Source of the DNA: Bradyrhizobium sp. AZCC 2176 | Lineage (GTDB): Bacteria; Pseudomonadota; Alphaproteobacteria; Rhizobiales; Xanthobacteraceae | Direction: 5' to 3' | Assembly: GCF_036924645.1 (NCBI RefSeq) | Contig: NZ_JAZHRX010000001.1 | Location: 6,599,501 to 6,663,500, forward strand | Length of the DNA stretch: 64,000 bases | Part shown: piece after piece, positions 63,816-64,000 of the stretch | How positions within the stretch are numbered: the first letter of the stretch is position 1 | Layout of the letters: every line of letters starts with the position of its first letter | Position numbers and translations under genes: made by a program | Notes under the pieces: model-generated | Seen by the model: the letters and a program-made list of their open reading frames with translations, nothing else | Told to the model about the DNA's origin: nothing | The model's database searches: none

Positions 63816-63848
63816 CAGAGGTTCGCCGGTCGCGAAGGGGGCTTCGGT

Positions 63849-64000
63849 TCAGACGGCCACGCGAACGCTGCGCCCGGCGACCATTTTGTCGATGGCGCTA
63901 TCGTCGTAACCCAATTCCCGCAACACGTCGCGCGAGTGCTCGCCGATCCGGGGAGCAGGCCCGCCGATCGCGCCCTCATTGATCTCAAAGCGGGCCGCCG
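63849..64000 (-). CDS. CaiB/BaiF CoA-transferase, C-terminal end (partial)
   Basis: A minus-strand frame open to the right edge ends RIGEHSRDVLRELGYDDSAI, then DKMVAGRSVRVAV and a stop at 63849. The GEHSRDVLRELGYDD pattern is the usual C-terminus of type III CoA-transferases, where the product of the 34111-35376 gene has GEHNFAVFSELGLSE. The catalytic part lies outside the window. It converges with the glutathione-transferase gene, 33 bases away. Confidence 0.85.
   Translation of the reverse strand, partial: AARFEINEGAIGGPAPRIGEHSRDVLRELGYDDSAIDKMVAGRSVRVAV

Overview
This is a GC-rich chromosomal window from an alphaproteobacterium, most likely a Bradyrhizobium or Rhodopseudomonas relative (Nitrobacteraceae). 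That placement is inferred from the large-type NAD-glutamate dehydrogenase tail, the many CoA-catabolic paralogues, aerobic CO-dehydrogenase-like genes, periplasmic sulfatases and an RTX protein. No database search was possible, so names rest on motifs, lengths and gene order.

Layout. (1) 1-1102: end of NAD-glutamate dehydrogenase plus a small unknown gene. (2) 1439-12779, all minus strand: a sulfatase locus with two periplasmic arylsulfatases, a formylglycine-generating enzyme that should activate them, a HlyD/DUF3302 inner-membrane pair, an outer-membrane MetA-type channel, an Asn-Val-Asn-Arg repeat protein and an autotransporter. A short remnant of a second hlyD copy lies inside it. (3) 13112-16013: a Crp/Fnr regulator and a membrane class III nucleotide cyclase, followed by a decayed tRNA-Arg copy. 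(4) 16496-20896: a large RTX protein gene broken by frame disruptions and fused end to end with a fragment of an enolase-superfamily gene, marking an old recombination junction. (5) 21233-25683: TctC-type binding protein, a two-subunit Rieske ring-hydroxylating dioxygenase, a LysR regulator damaged in its DNA-binding domain, and a CGFS glutaredoxin.

(6) 26044-34030: two HxlR regulators, an enoyl-reductase-like dehydrogenase, two copies of an unrecognised protein family, and a three-subunit molybdenum hydroxylase of the CO-dehydrogenase/xanthine-dehydrogenase family. About 180 bp carrying the first HxlR promoter, its operators and its first codons is duplicated in front of the second unknown-family gene and the hydroxylase operon.

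(7) 34111-64000: a long acyl-CoA catabolic island. It holds four crotonase-type hydratases, two thiolases, an adjacent acyl-CoA dehydrogenase pair, one intact and one internally deleted CoA ligase, two CaiB/BaiF CoA-transferases, five short-chain dehydrogenases (four with the catalytic Tyr replaced), an Old Yellow Enzyme, a nitronate-monooxygenase-like flavoprotein, a flavin reductase, a glutathione transferase, transport proteins, a frameshifted molybdopterin oxidoreductase and three related TetR regulators.

The catabolic genes look like a system that activates an unknown carboxylic acid to its CoA thioester and shortens or opens it by beta-oxidation-like steps. Two families of palindromes tie scattered operons together. 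One (ATGAY-RTCAT type) lies in front of each TetR gene. The other (RTTCT-N5-AGAAY) lies in front of the intact CoA ligase, at the head of the operon with the broken ligase, and between grxD and hxlR. Several genes are visibly decaying (RTX protein, enolase-family fragment, LysR, CoA ligase, molybdopterin oxidoreductase, hlyD remnant, tRNA copy), so this is accessory, actively rearranging DNA.
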